A DNA stretch of 64,000 nucleotides from Methanolobus chelungpuianus. Lineage in GTDB: Archaea; Halobacteriota; Methanosarcinia; Methanosarcinales; Methanosarcinaceae. A program made the translations under genes and the position numbers. Location of the stretch: NCBI RefSeq assembly GCF_024500045.1, contig NZ_JTEO01000004.1, positions 62,001-126,000 of the forward strand, in the 5' to 3' direction. This document shows, in pieces, positions 36,578 to 44,152 of this stretch (position 1 is its first letter; each line of letters opens with the position of its first letter). A model generated the notes under the pieces. The model did not search any database, had not been told where the DNA came from, and saw only the letters and a program-made list of their open reading frames with translations.

Positions 36578-37612
36578 CTGGAGTTCACTGCATGGTTTGG
36601 CAGGCTTAACATCAATGAGCAGGGTGAGGTCACGGACTGTCAGCCTTTCAGTAAGGATCCGGATGAGCTGGCTGAGAGACTCCTTGCATTTCAGGAGAGC
36701 GGTCAGAACGTTCGCCTGCAGGGTATTGACCTGAGGCAGACTGCATCAGATTGTGGTTTCGTGGAGCTTGACGAGGAATATGATGTTCTTCTGAGGGATG
36801 TCTGCATAAGGGCCGCCAAGAGCAGGATCTCAAGCAACGATACCGATGATGTGCGCATCATCCAGGCCGTGCAGGCACTGGATGATATTGACCGTAATGT
36901 CAACGAACTGAGCGAGCGCCTGCTGGAATGGTACGGCGCCTATTTCCCTGAGCTTGAACTGACAGGTGAAGCCCTGGCAAGCTTTGTCACTTCCTTCGGA
37001 TCGCGGGCAAATGTACCGGCGGGCCATCCCCTGCATGAGAAAGCGTCAGGCTCCATGGGAGCTGAGATATCCTTCGCCGATGAGGAACTGCTGAGAACTT
37101 TCGCTTCGAACCTGTGCAGTCTCTATGATACCCGCAGGCATATTGAGAGTTACATCGTAACGGGCATGGGTTCCCTGGCGCCTAACCTGTCCGATATTGC
37201 AGGTGCACTGCTTGGAGCCAGGCTGATAAGCATGGCCGGGAGCCTGCAGAAACTTGCAAGCTTCCCTTCGAGTACGGTGCAGGTGATAGGTGCTCACAGG
37301 GCGCTGTTCAAGCACCTCAGGAGCAACACACCCTCCCCGAAGCACGGTATCATTTACAATAACATCATTATCAAGAACGCACCCTGGTGGCAGAGAGGCA
37401 AACTTGCCAGGGCCTTTGCCTCAAAGATAAGCCTTGCTGCAAGGACCGATCTATATTCAGGCAAGAAGAATCCCTCTATCAGGGAGAGCATGGAGAAGAA
37501 GCTGAATGCTATTCGCGCAGCCAATCCCTCGCCGCCAAAAAGGGAGTCAAAGCCTACAGGAAAACCCGGTCCGAAAGGCAGGGGCAGGAACAGGAAAGGA
37601 GGCAGACGCTAA
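36578..37612 (+). CDS. nop5: NOP5/NOP56-family C/D RNP core protein, probable CTG start
   Basis: NOP5 bridges L7Ae and fibrillarin on C/D guide RNAs for rRNA and tRNA 2'-O-methylation. The NOP domain is clear: GSLAPNLSDIAGALLGARLI, then IGAHRALFKHL, then KHGIIYNNIIIKNAPWWQRG, with a basic tail (GPKGRGRNRKGG). The conserved N-terminus (EFTAWFGRLNINEQGE) lies upstream of the first GTG (36761). The frame is open only through AAG GGA GGT GTA GTT CTG GAG, without ATG, GTG or TTG. CTG at 36578 has GGAGGTG 5 nt before it and gives 344 residues, the usual size. The stop overlaps the flpA start (TAATG). Confidence 0.88.
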   Translation: MEFTAWFGRLNINEQGEVTDCQPFSKDPDELAERLLAFQESGQNVRLQGIDLRQTASDCGFVELDEEYDVLLRDVCIRAAKSRISSNDTDDVRIIQAVQALDDIDRNVNELSERLLEWYGAYFPELELTGEALASFVTSFGSRANVPAGHPLHEKASGSMGAEISFADEELLRTFASNLCSLYDTRRHIESYIVTGMGSLAPNLSDIAGALLGARLISMAGSLQKLASFPSSTVQVIGAHRALFKHLRSNTPSPKHGIIYNNIIIKNAPWWQRGKLARAFASKISLAARTDLYSGKKNPSIRESMEKKLNAIRAANPSPPKRESKPTGKPGPKGRGRNRKGGRR

Positions 37613-38313
37613 TGCCGGTGGAAGAATTAAGTGACGGGATATTCAATCTCAGTATCGATGACCGGCAAATGCTTGCCACCAGGAACCTCATGCCAGGTAT
37701 AAGCGTGTACGGAGAGCGTCTCATAGTGGAGGATGACGTGGAATACCGCCAGTGGGACCCGAGCAGGAGCAAGTTAGGAGCCATGGTGCTCAGGAACTTC
37801 GAGATTCCCCTTACCTATGACTCCACAGTGCTATACCTGGGCGCAGCCTCTGGAACGACGGTAAGCCACGTATCCGACATACTCAGGGACGGCCTGGTTT
37901 ACGCAGTGGAATTCTCTCCCCGCACCATGCGTGACCTGCTGCAGCTCTGCGACCAGCGCCCCAACATCATCCCGATACTTGCGGACGCCAACAAGCCCCA
38001 GTCCTACGCCCACATCGTGGAAAAAGTGGATGTCATCTTCCAGGACGTGGCCCAGCCCAACCAGGCCGAGATAGCAGCCGTCAACTCAAAGTATTTCCTA
38101 GAAGAGAACGGCCACCTGATGCTCTCCATCAAGTCCAGGAGCATCGATACAGTAGCCAGCCCCAAAAAAATATTCAAGGATGAGGTCCGCAAACTGGAAA
38201 GCGGCTTTGACGTGGAGTTCGAGGTGCTGCAGAGAAAGGAACTGGAGCCCTTCCATGAGGATCACCTGGGCGTGCTGGCGCGGATGTTCGTGGATCATGA
38301 GGAGAAGGAGTGA
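37612..38313 (+). CDS. flpA: Fibrillarin-like rRNA/tRNA 2'-O-methyltransferase
   Basis: FlpA is the methyltransferase of the C/D RNP, partner of NOP5 just upstream. The 233-residue protein has the SAM fold VLYLGAASGTTVSHVSDIL (about 75-93), VYAVEFSPRTMRDLLQLC (about 99-116) and VDVIFQDVAQPNQAEI (about 142-157). AAAGGAGGC precedes the ATG. It ends EDHLGVLARMFVDHEEKE. The last ~50 bp recur at 39072-39123 with a separate stop, after a toxin-antitoxin module. Confidence 0.95.
   Translation: MPVEELSDGIFNLSIDDRQMLATRNLMPGISVYGERLIVEDDVEYRQWDPSRSKLGAMVLRNFEIPLTYDSTVLYLGAASGTTVSHVSDILRDGLVYAVEFSPRTMRDLLQLCDQRPNIIPILADANKPQSYAHIVEKVDVIFQDVAQPNQAEIAAVNSKYFLEENGHLMLSIKSRSIDTVASPKKIFKDEVRKLESGFDVEFEVLQRKELEPFHEDHLGVLARMFVDHEEKE
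38257..38313 (+). repeat. flpA 3'-end repeat, copy A (within the gene)
   Basis: Copy A is the last 57 bp of flpA, from GAGGATCACCTG to the stop. It matches 39072-39123 with only a few differences (GG versus AA, C versus G, then the variable charged end). Confidence 0.85.
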
Positions 38314-38361
38314 TTTCGGAAACGCAGATGATGAACGGAAGATCATCCCTGGCAGCAGTCG

Positions 38362-38700
38362 TCAGTTAGTGTCTTGAAGGATGTGATTCATCTTTTGTTT
38401 TAAATCCGGCAGATCCTGTTGAATAATATCCCAAGTAAGTTCAAGATCGACTCCGAAATACCCATGAATCAGCTTGTCCCTAGTTCTTGCCATTTCACTC
38501 CAAGGTACATCTCCGTATCGTCTTTTGAAATCTTCAGGGATATTCTTTGATGCTTCACCTATTATCTCTATTCTTCTGATAGTTGCATCCTGGAGCTGGA
38601 CATCTTCAAGAAAATCATCTTTAGTTTTATTGTTGGTGAAGTCTTCTATCCTCTCAATAGAATCTATTATATGCTTTATGAAGACAGAGGGATCTTTCAT
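38362..38700 (-). CDS. HepT-like HEPN (DUF86) toxin of a type VII TA pair
   Basis: HepT proteins are HEPN-fold RNases held inactive by adenylylation from their MntA partner. The 112-residue protein has the DUF86 helices (IKHIIDSIERIEDFTNN, RRIEIIGEASKNIPEDFK) and the catalytic-type RxxxxHxY motif in ARTRDKLIHGYFGVD (about 73-87). It overlaps the preceding mntA stop by 4 bp (ATGA), the standard mntA-hepT order. It sits between two copies of the flpA 3' end. Confidence 0.92.
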   Translation of the reverse strand: MKDPSVFIKHIIDSIERIEDFTNNKTKDDFLEDVQLQDATIRRIEIIGEASKNIPEDFKRRYGDVPWSEMARTRDKLIHGYFGVDLELTWDIIQQDLPDLKQKMNHILQDTN

Positions 38701-39011
38701 AGTATCTTCACTTCTTCTTTCAGGACCCTTTCTCTGATGAGAGGACTTATGGAATCATAGGTAATCACTTCTACCTTCCTCTTTGATTCCTTTTCAAGTT
38801 CCAGCTCGAGCCTGGCAAGGTCGAAAAGGCTCTTTCTGCCTTTGAACTTAACAAGAATATCGATGTCACTATCTTCTGTGGCTTCGTTTCTTGCAAACGA
38901 TCCGAAGATCCCAGCTTCATTAACATCGTTTTTGATAAGTATCGGAACGATTGTAGGTTTGTACTTATCAATTTGGTTTTCGGTCTCTTTATCAGCGTTC
39001 ATGTTCAACAT
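38697..39011 (-). CDS. MntA-like nucleotidyltransferase antitoxin
   Basis: The 104-residue minimal nucleotidyltransferase has the motif GSFARNEATEDSDIDILV (about 37-54), with the two Asp of the metal site. Family members add AMP to the HepT partner's tyrosine to neutralise it. The start is uncertain: ATG 39011 or 39002. A longer frame to 39080 runs into the repeated flpA end and is unlikely to be the native start. Confidence 0.9.
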   Translation of the reverse strand: MLNMNADKETENQIDKYKPTIVPILIKNDVNEAGIFGSFARNEATEDSDIDILVKFKGRKSLFDLARLELELEKESKRKVEVITYDSISPLIRERVLKEEVKIL

Positions 39012-39071
39012 AATATTGGCTTCTTTCTTATTATTCTTTATTCCGACAGCATTGAACTGTGGTTTTCCAAC

Positions 39072-39123
39072 GAGGATCACCTGAACGTGCTGGCGCGGAT
39101 GTTCGTGGATGATGAGGAAGAGT
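39072..39123 (+). repeat. flpA 3'-end repeat, copy B (displaced gene end)
   Basis: This segment reads in frame EDHLNVLARMFVDDEEE then stop, a second FlpA C-terminus detached from any gene. Compared with copy A it shares GAGGATCACCTG, then CGTGCTGGCGCGGATG and TTCGTGGAT. The module between the copies (about 760 bp) consists only of hepT-mntA. About 245 bp of AT-rich sequence without a gene follow, up to 39367. Confidence 0.85.
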
Positions 39124-39367
39124 AAAACTTAACTTCGTTTTCTTCACCTCTTCAATTGCTTCCTCAATAGCCGGGTCGATAAACATTCTCTGCAAATCAT
39201 CTGTTAACAGTCTCAATTGAAGTAGTCCGGCTGAGTATAAAATAAGGTATTTCTGAAGCAAAACCTCTGATAGGGTATTTACTGAATGGATTATACTAAG
39301 TAACTGGCCTGGTATGAAAACCAGCATATGAAAAAAGGAAAGTAAAATTAAAAAGAAAAAAGAGGAC

Positions 39368-40423
39368 TTAAGCTGTGACTGCCTTTTTCGCTTTTTCTTC
39401 CGGGGCAGCAGGAACAGCTTCTGCATCTTCTCTTGTGAGAGCTGCGATCAGGCATCCTCTTGCGATCGAATATATCGGGTCCTTAGAATCAGCCGTGGCG
39501 GATCTGTTCTTCTTGACCTTTGAGACATTGATCGGAAGGTTTGCTTCTGATATCCTCTTCTCGAATACGTCCAGGAATCCCTTTGCGCGGCTGCTGCCGC
39601 CTGCGACAGCTATCGGGAATTCGACATCCGGGGGTGCGACCTCAAGGAGCTTCTTCTTCAGGTTGGCAATGATGTAAGTTATCAGGGCATCATAGTAGAG
39701 CGCAAGGGCGCCCTGAACGCTTCCGATCTCATACTCTGAATTGAATGAGAAGTCTGTTTCCTTGATTGCGGTTACTCTCTCGTTTGGTACGCCGGTGGCG
39801 CTGGATACCTGTTCATCTATCCAGTCCCCTCCTCTTGCAATGCTGAAGGAAACTATCGGTGTTGCAAGATAGGCCACAGTGATGTTGGTCATGCCTGCGC
39901 CTACGCTTATGCCGATGCCTGTGAAATTGGAATCCCCTAGTTCAGAGAAAACCACTGCCAGTCCTTCGTCTATAAGGTTTGTCTGGTAACCGGCTCTCTT
40001 TGCAAGGGCTTCAACCGTCTTACTGTGATACAGGACATTGACCTTGCTGTCAACAGGGCTTGCAGGCACTGAAATGTAGACTATCTCTCCGTCTTTTTCA
40101 GGCTTGCCCAGCACTCTTTCAATGATCAGCTTGATCATGGGGATGGATTCTTTCTCCTCCGGACTGATGATACCCTGCTTCATCGGCCTTCTTATGGACT
40201 TGTTGAATACGTTCGAGAACTTGAAAGCATCTTCGCCCAGCACATTGATGGTGTCATCTTTCTGGGTGTAAAGTATCTTGGCGCTGTCCAGCATGTTCTG
40301 TGCCAGGTCGCCGGCTTCCATTTTCAAAAATGCGTTCCTCTGCTGTGCGAATGAAATGGAATCTCCTTTTCCCTTCTCTGCACAGATTATGTTCATTGTT
40401 CCTACATCCAATCCTTTTGCCAT
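39368..40423 (-). CDS. Actin/Hsp70-fold ATPase (MreB/ParM-like), unknown role
   Basis: The 351-residue protein has the actin-superfamily layout: phosphate-1 motif GLDVGTMN (4-11), phosphate-2 motif GIGISVGAGMTNITVAYLA (about 170-188), connecting strands with IARGGDWIDEQVS, and an adenosine-type motif PIAVAGGSSRAKGFLDVF (about 277-294). It ends in an Ala/Glu/Lys-rich tail (EDAEAVPAAPEEKAKK). I cannot assign it to MreB, FtsA or ParM. It is downstream of a membrane-protein gene, 2 bp away, so the two are surely one operon and perhaps one machine. Confidence 0.8.
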   Translation of the reverse strand: MAKGLDVGTMNIICAEKGKGDSISFAQQRNAFLKMEAGDLAQNMLDSAKILYTQKDDTINVLGEDAFKFSNVFNKSIRRPMKQGIISPEEKESIPMIKLIIERVLGKPEKDGEIVYISVPASPVDSKVNVLYHSKTVEALAKRAGYQTNLIDEGLAVVFSELGDSNFTGIGISVGAGMTNITVAYLATPIVSFSIARGGDWIDEQVSSATGVPNERVTAIKETDFSFNSEYEIGSVQGALALYYDALITYIIANLKKKLLEVAPPDVEFPIAVAGGSSRAKGFLDVFEKRISEANLPINVSKVKKNRSATADSKDPIYSIARGCLIAALTREDAEAVPAAPEEKAKKAVTA

Positions 40424-40425
40424 GT

Positions 40426-41211
40426 TTACCGCCTTATAGAGCTCAATTTCATCTTAAGTTTGTTCGACATCTTCTTGTTCTGTTCTTCGGTGTGCTGCTT
40501 CATTGTTGCACTCAGCATCTTCGTAGTCAGATCGATAGCATAATCGTTCACTTTGACCTTCCCATTGATAGCGCTCTGCAGGGACTCGACCTCGCTGATG
40601 CTATCTGTCATCTCAACTCTGTCCTGAGGTGATTCCTTCAGGGTCCTCCCATGGACAAAAACCGTTTCCTCTTCTTTTATATCCAGGTTGAATACGGAAA
40701 ACCGGCTGCCATCAGAGAGAGATCTGTTCAAGGTCTCTTCAACTTCTTTCTCAATGTCCTCTGTCGTGTAAAGGCTGGCTGCAATCTCACGCAACTGCAC
40801 GGAGCGCTCTTCAATAAGCTTTATCACTGCGTTCCCAAAGGCATTTCCTGAGAGCAGGCAGATCCCGGCAGCATATGCAAAAGAAACGTAGGTGACAGTT
40901 GGATACACCCAGTTGCTTCCATAGGTCCTTGCAAAGGACCATACACCGAGGATCGAGAATATAAAACCGAATATCATAACCCAGTTACTATAAAGACCAT
41001 AAGGTCTGCGCTGGCTTATCATAAGGTTTATCCCAAGAAGTATGAAGGAAAGCCCAACACCCAGAAGGCCATAAGTGGTGATTATTTCCGAAGGATCAGA
41101 TGTTCTCCTGAGGTGGACCATAATAGCAAACGCTATCGCACCTATGGATAAAATAAGGCCTGACAGGAATACCATCGACCCAAAATAATATCTGAGTTTC
41201 GATTCCATCAC
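40426..41211 (-). CDS. Membrane protein paired with the actin-fold protein
   Basis: The 261-residue protein has about four membrane helices in its first half (SMVFLSGLILSIGAIAFAIM, GLLGVGLSFILLGINLM, WVMIFGFIFSILGVW, YAAGICLLSGNAFGNAVIKL). A cytoplasmic-type tail with helical, charged sequence follows (RSVQLREIAASLYTTEDIEKE onwards), containing a late coiled-coil-like end. No family is recognised. As first gene of the operon it could anchor the actin-fold partner to the membrane, which is inference. Confidence 0.72.
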   Translation of the reverse strand: MMESKLRYYFGSMVFLSGLILSIGAIAFAIMVHLRRTSDPSEIITTYGLLGVGLSFILLGINLMISQRRPYGLYSNWVMIFGFIFSILGVWSFARTYGSNWVYPTVTYVSFAYAAGICLLSGNAFGNAVIKLIEERSVQLREIAASLYTTEDIEKEVEETLNRSLSDGSRFSVFNLDIKEEETVFVHGRTLKESPQDRVEMTDSISEVESLQSAINGKVKVNDYAIDLTTKMLSATMKQHTEEQNKKMSNKLKMKLSSIRR

Positions 41212-41475
41212 TCTTATTAAATAGTATCTTTAATATATAGATTACGCTATAGTTATAATTATTATATAATTAGTTTAATACATTTGTGTATCCGTACTAG
41301 TTACCTGCTGAATCATACTTTAGCAGATTGAAACTTCCAAAATGAAATATCTCCTCTGCCGTGCAGACATGAGTATCCTGGTAACACCCATGGACAATGT
41401 AAGTTGATTACTGTCACCTAGATCTTTTCAGACTCATGCCTTTCCATCACCCATCAAAACCTTTATCTCTCACTC

Positions 41476-41505
41476 CTCATATATGAGATTCTACTCATAT
41501 TTGAG
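41476..41505 (+). promoter_or_regulatory. Twin palindromes before the riboflavin kinase gene, likely RbkR operators
   Basis: CTCATATATGAG (41476-41487, perfect palindrome) and CTCATATTTGAG (41494-41505) are repeated with an 18-bp period and end directly at the ATG (41506). The gene's own product carries a DNA-binding domain, so autoregulation is likely. Confidence 0.62.
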
Positions 41506-42189
41506 ATGGCGCTATTTATGTACAGGACCGAATCCCTTAAAAAACTGGCATTGCTCGGGGCAATTGAGAAGCCGGTCAAGATCTCCTCCAGTGAGTTCAC
41601 AAGGTATACCTCTACAAGTTCCAAGACCGCTGCAAGGGTTCTCAAGCAGCTTGAGGAAGAGCAGTATATAGAGAGGCAGCTTGTGGCCGGAGGCCAGATG
41701 GTCCAGCTCAGGGAAAAAGGTGTGGACCTGCTCAAAAATGAGTATGCCGAGTACAGGAATATCTTCTGCAGGGACCGCAATGATATTGACCTCTATGGCA
41801 ATGTCATCACAGGGCTTGGGGAAGGACAGTACTACATTTCCAGGGACGGTTATATGTCCCAGTTCCGGGACAAGCTGGGTTTCATACCTTATCCCGGAAC
41901 CCTTAACGTAAGGCTTGACAGTGTCAGTGCAGAGATGAGGGAGAAGATAACTCTCATAAAGCCGATAGTGGTTCACGGTTTCAGCGACGGTGAGCGCAGT
42001 TTCGGTGGAGGGAAGTGCTATCTCATAGAGATAGAGGGCATCAGAGGTGCGGTCGTTATCCCGGACCGGACACATTACCCTGCGGACCTGCTCGAGATAA
42101 TAGCTCCCGTGAAGCTGCGGGAGATGCTCAGGATAAATGACGGGGATAAAGTAAAGATAGTGGTCAGGGACCCGCAAAGGTGTGAGTGA
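41506..42189 (+). CDS. rbkR: RbkR-type CTP-dependent riboflavin kinase with DNA-binding domain
   Basis: Archaeal RbkR both makes FMN from riboflavin and CTP and represses riboflavin genes. Residues 1-90 form a winged helix (ESLKKLALLGAIEKPVKISS, FTRYTSTSSKTAARVLKQLE). From about 95 the kinase domain follows, with GNVITGLGEGQYYISRDGYM, GFIPYPGTLNVRLD and VVIPDRTHYPADLLEIIAPV. The 227-residue length fits the bifunctional form. The ATG at 41518 is an alternative start. ribB follows, and repeated palindromes lie directly upstream. Confidence 0.9.
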   Translation: MALFMYRTESLKKLALLGAIEKPVKISSSEFTRYTSTSSKTAARVLKQLEEEQYIERQLVAGGQMVQLREKGVDLLKNEYAEYRNIFCRDRNDIDLYGNVITGLGEGQYYISRDGYMSQFRDKLGFIPYPGTLNVRLDSVSAEMREKITLIKPIVVHGFSDGERSFGGGKCYLIEIEGIRGAVVIPDRTHYPADLLEIIAPVKLREMLRINDGDKVKIVVRDPQRCE

Positions 42190-42191
42190 GA

Positions 42192-42929
42192 ATGGTTTCA
42201 AACGGATACGGCGAGAATATAAACAAGGCTATAGAGGCCCTGCAGAGCGGCAGGATGATACTTCTTTTCGATATGGAGGGCCGTGAAGCGGAGACCGATT
42301 TCACAATCCCTGCAAAGGCTGTCACTCCGTCAGACGTGAGGTGGATGCGCAAGGATGCAGGCGGCCTCATATGTGTGGCTCTTGACCCACATGCCTCAGA
42401 GAAACTGGGCCTGCCTTTCATGGCGGATATCCTCCGAGAGGCCGGGCAGTCCGGCAATTCCCTGGGCAATATCGTGGAAAAGGGCGGGGACCTCAAGTAT
42501 GATTCACGCTCTTCCTTCTCTATATGGGTCAACCACAGGGATACCCGCACTGGCATTCCCGACAATGACAGGGCGCTGACCATTAACAAACTGGGGGAAA
42601 TAGTGGACAGGGCTCTTGACGGCGAGATACCTGACTTCGGTAAGGAGTTCCGCACACCCGGCCATGTCGCAACCCTGCGTGCAGCCAGAAGGCTTGTCCA
42701 TGAGCGCATGGGCCAGACTGAACTGTCCATTGCCCTTGCCAGGATAGCAGGCATAACTCCTGCCATGGTCGTATGTGAGATGCTGGACGACAACACTGGC
42801 CGTGCCCTCTCGAAGGAAGATGCCATCAAGTACGGAAAAGATAAGGATCTGGTCTTTGTCGAAGGCGAGGAAGTAGTAAAAGCTTATAACACCTGGCTCG
42901 GTTCAGGACCGGACCATCAGAAAGAGTGA
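42192..42929 (+). CDS. ribB: 3,4-dihydroxy-2-butanone 4-phosphate synthase
   Basis: RibB supplies the four-carbon unit of riboflavin from ribulose 5-phosphate. The 245-residue protein has ALQSGRMILLFDMEGREAETD (read in parts, about 15-35) with the acidic metal-binding residues, the substrate region NHRDTRTGIPDNDRALTI (about 114-131), and GHVATLRAARRLVHERMGQTE (about 157-177) with the catalytic His. ATG 42192 is 2 bp after the kinase stop, with AGGTGTGAG upstream, so both riboflavin genes are co-transcribed. Confidence 0.92.
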   Translation: MVSNGYGENINKAIEALQSGRMILLFDMEGREAETDFTIPAKAVTPSDVRWMRKDAGGLICVALDPHASEKLGLPFMADILREAGQSGNSLGNIVEKGGDLKYDSRSSFSIWVNHRDTRTGIPDNDRALTINKLGEIVDRALDGEIPDFGKEFRTPGHVATLRAARRLVHERMGQTELSIALARIAGITPAMVVCEMLDDNTGRALSKEDAIKYGKDKDLVFVEGEEVVKAYNTWLGSGPDHQKE

Positions 42930-42962
42930 AATACTGGTACGCGTATTAAGTATCATTCCTGC

Positions 42963-43040
42963 GGGATCGTAGGGTAGCCTGGTCCATCCTGTTAGGCTGG
43001 GGGTCTAGCGACCGGAGTTCAAATCTCCGCGGTCCCACCA
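42963..43040 (+). tRNA. tRNA-Pro (GGG) with encoded CCA
   Basis: Acceptor GGGATCG/CGGTCCC, discriminator A (43037) and encoded CCA (43038-43040). T stem CGGAG/CTCCG with loop TTCAAAT, anticodon stem TTAGG/TCTAG (with G-U pairs) and loop CTGGGGG give anticodon GGG. Its 3' end is repeated 104 bp downstream. Confidence 0.93.
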
Positions 43041-43065
43041 TTTAATCAAGTTGTTTTTTATTGTT

Positions 43066-43092
43066 GAGGTATTACACGTAGTGTCATACCTC
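43066..43092. terminator. Hairpin after tRNA-Pro
   Basis: GAGGTATTACAC (43066-43077) pairs with GTGTCATACCTC (43081-43092), 11 of 12 bases, around the loop GTA. It could terminate the tRNA or be part of the decayed element between the repeated tRNA ends. Confidence 0.5.
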
Positions 43093-43126
43093 TTCTCGCG
43101 CTCCAGAAGTGTAATTCGGGTTGCAG

Positions 43127-43142
43127 ATCTCCGCGGTCCCAC
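43127..43142 (+). repeat. Repeated 3' end of tRNA-Pro (att-like)
   Basis: ATCTCCGCGGTCCCAC is an exact 16-bp copy of tRNA-Pro bases 43023-43038. The rest of the tRNA is absent, so this is not a second gene. Such repeats are left by integration at tRNA 3' ends. Confidence 0.7.
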
Positions 43143-43299
43143 TGTCCGTTGTTCCTTTGATCGATAAGCATCAGGCTGTTTTTAAAATGAAAAACGGATC
43201 ATAAACCAGAATGGCCCTGACCTGAAGTATTCTTATATAACAGCGTCTTCGATCAATCAACACAAAGCCAATGAGATATGCACTGCAGTTGCATGCAGC

Positions 43300-43479
43300 T
43301 CAGAATTTCCTGGGCGTGCTGGGTTTATGCTTCCTGTAGCATTCACCGCAGTACACGGGCCTGTCCGGGTCCGGTACAAAAGGAACTTCTGTTTCCTGGC
43401 CGCAGTCTCCGCATGTTGCCTTATGCATTTCCCTCGGACCACTTGGCCTGAAGCCACCACTACTTCTTCTACCATTCAT
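43300..43479 (-). CDS. Small CxxC zinc-ribbon protein
   Basis: The 59-residue product read from ATG 43479 (AGGTGGG upstream) has two CxxC pairs, ATCGDCGQETEVPF and PVYCGECYRKH, and a basic Ser/Gly-rich N-terminus (NGRRSSGGFRPSGPREMHK). It matches the small CxxC zinc-ribbon proteins frequent in archaea and some bacteria. They probably bind nucleic acid, but no role is established. Confidence 0.82.
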   Translation of the reverse strand: MNGRRSSGGFRPSGPREMHKATCGDCGQETEVPFVPDPDRPVYCGECYRKHKPSTPRKF

Positions 43480-43613
43480 TATCTTATCCCACCTGTTTAC
43501 CGGCCGGTCAAAAGAAATGCTATTAAGATCTACTACCCCGGGCATTCCGCAATATCAGCCGATAATATCATTTAGACACTTATGGCTTAAAGAACTTTTG
43601 TTACAGTCTGCAT

Positions 43614-44030
43614 TTATGGTATCAGTATCTCGTCAATGGCATGTATAATGCCGTTGGTGCACTCGATATCCGCTTCTATTATCCTTGCGGTATCGATCCT
43701 GAAGCCACCTTTCGTTGCATCACTTGTAATCTTCAGGGCCTTGCCACTAACGGTTTCCAGGGATGTGAGGTCCTTCAGGTCAGCTGTGGTGTATTTCCCT
43801 TTCACTATATGGTAATTGATTATCCCCAGCAGATACGGATGATCCTCGAATGACTCATCTATGACCTCGGCAGGGATGGTCTCGAAAGCGGACTCCACCG
43901 GAGCAAACACAGTATAGGGTCCTTCCTTGCTGTACTTGTCAATAAGACCAAGTACTTCAGCAGCTTTGATAAGGGTTGAGAATGCCCCCTTCTCTCTTGC
44001 GGTATCTATCAGGTTCTTCAGTTCGGCCAT
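43614..44030 (-). CDS. Fasciclin (FAS1) domain protein
   Basis: A single FAS1 domain fills the 138-residue protein: FSTLIKAAEVLGLID (about 17-31), YTVFAPVESAFETIP (about 39-53), YLLGIINYHIVKGKYT and NGIIHAIDEILIP at the end, the two conserved H boxes. There is no signal peptide, so it is probably cytoplasmic, unlike most adhesive relatives. The start at 44030 follows GAGGA. A start 4 codons upstream is possible. Confidence 0.9.
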   Translation of the reverse strand: MAELKNLIDTAREKGAFSTLIKAAEVLGLIDKYSKEGPYTVFAPVESAFETIPAEVIDESFEDHPYLLGIINYHIVKGKYTTADLKDLTSLETVSGKALKITSDATKGGFRIDTARIIEADIECTNGIIHAIDEILIP

Positions 44031-44152
44031 TTTGTTCCTCATATCACTATTCTATCTTTATGTTAAAAACCGGTTCGCTTCTCCCCGGGCACGGACGGCT
44101 AAATCGAAAAGGATAAGAATATTCCCCCCAACTTGAATAAGGGTGATTCATA

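Noticed and set aside
37387-38313. Longer version of FlpA starting within nop5
   Set aside because: The extra 75 residues are out of frame with nop5 and unlike fibrillarin. A strong ribosome site precedes the ATG at 37612.
43081-43145. Second tRNA-Pro gene
   Set aside because: Only the last 16 bp are present. There is no anticodon arm, D arm or 5' acceptor strand, so it is a repeat, not a gene.
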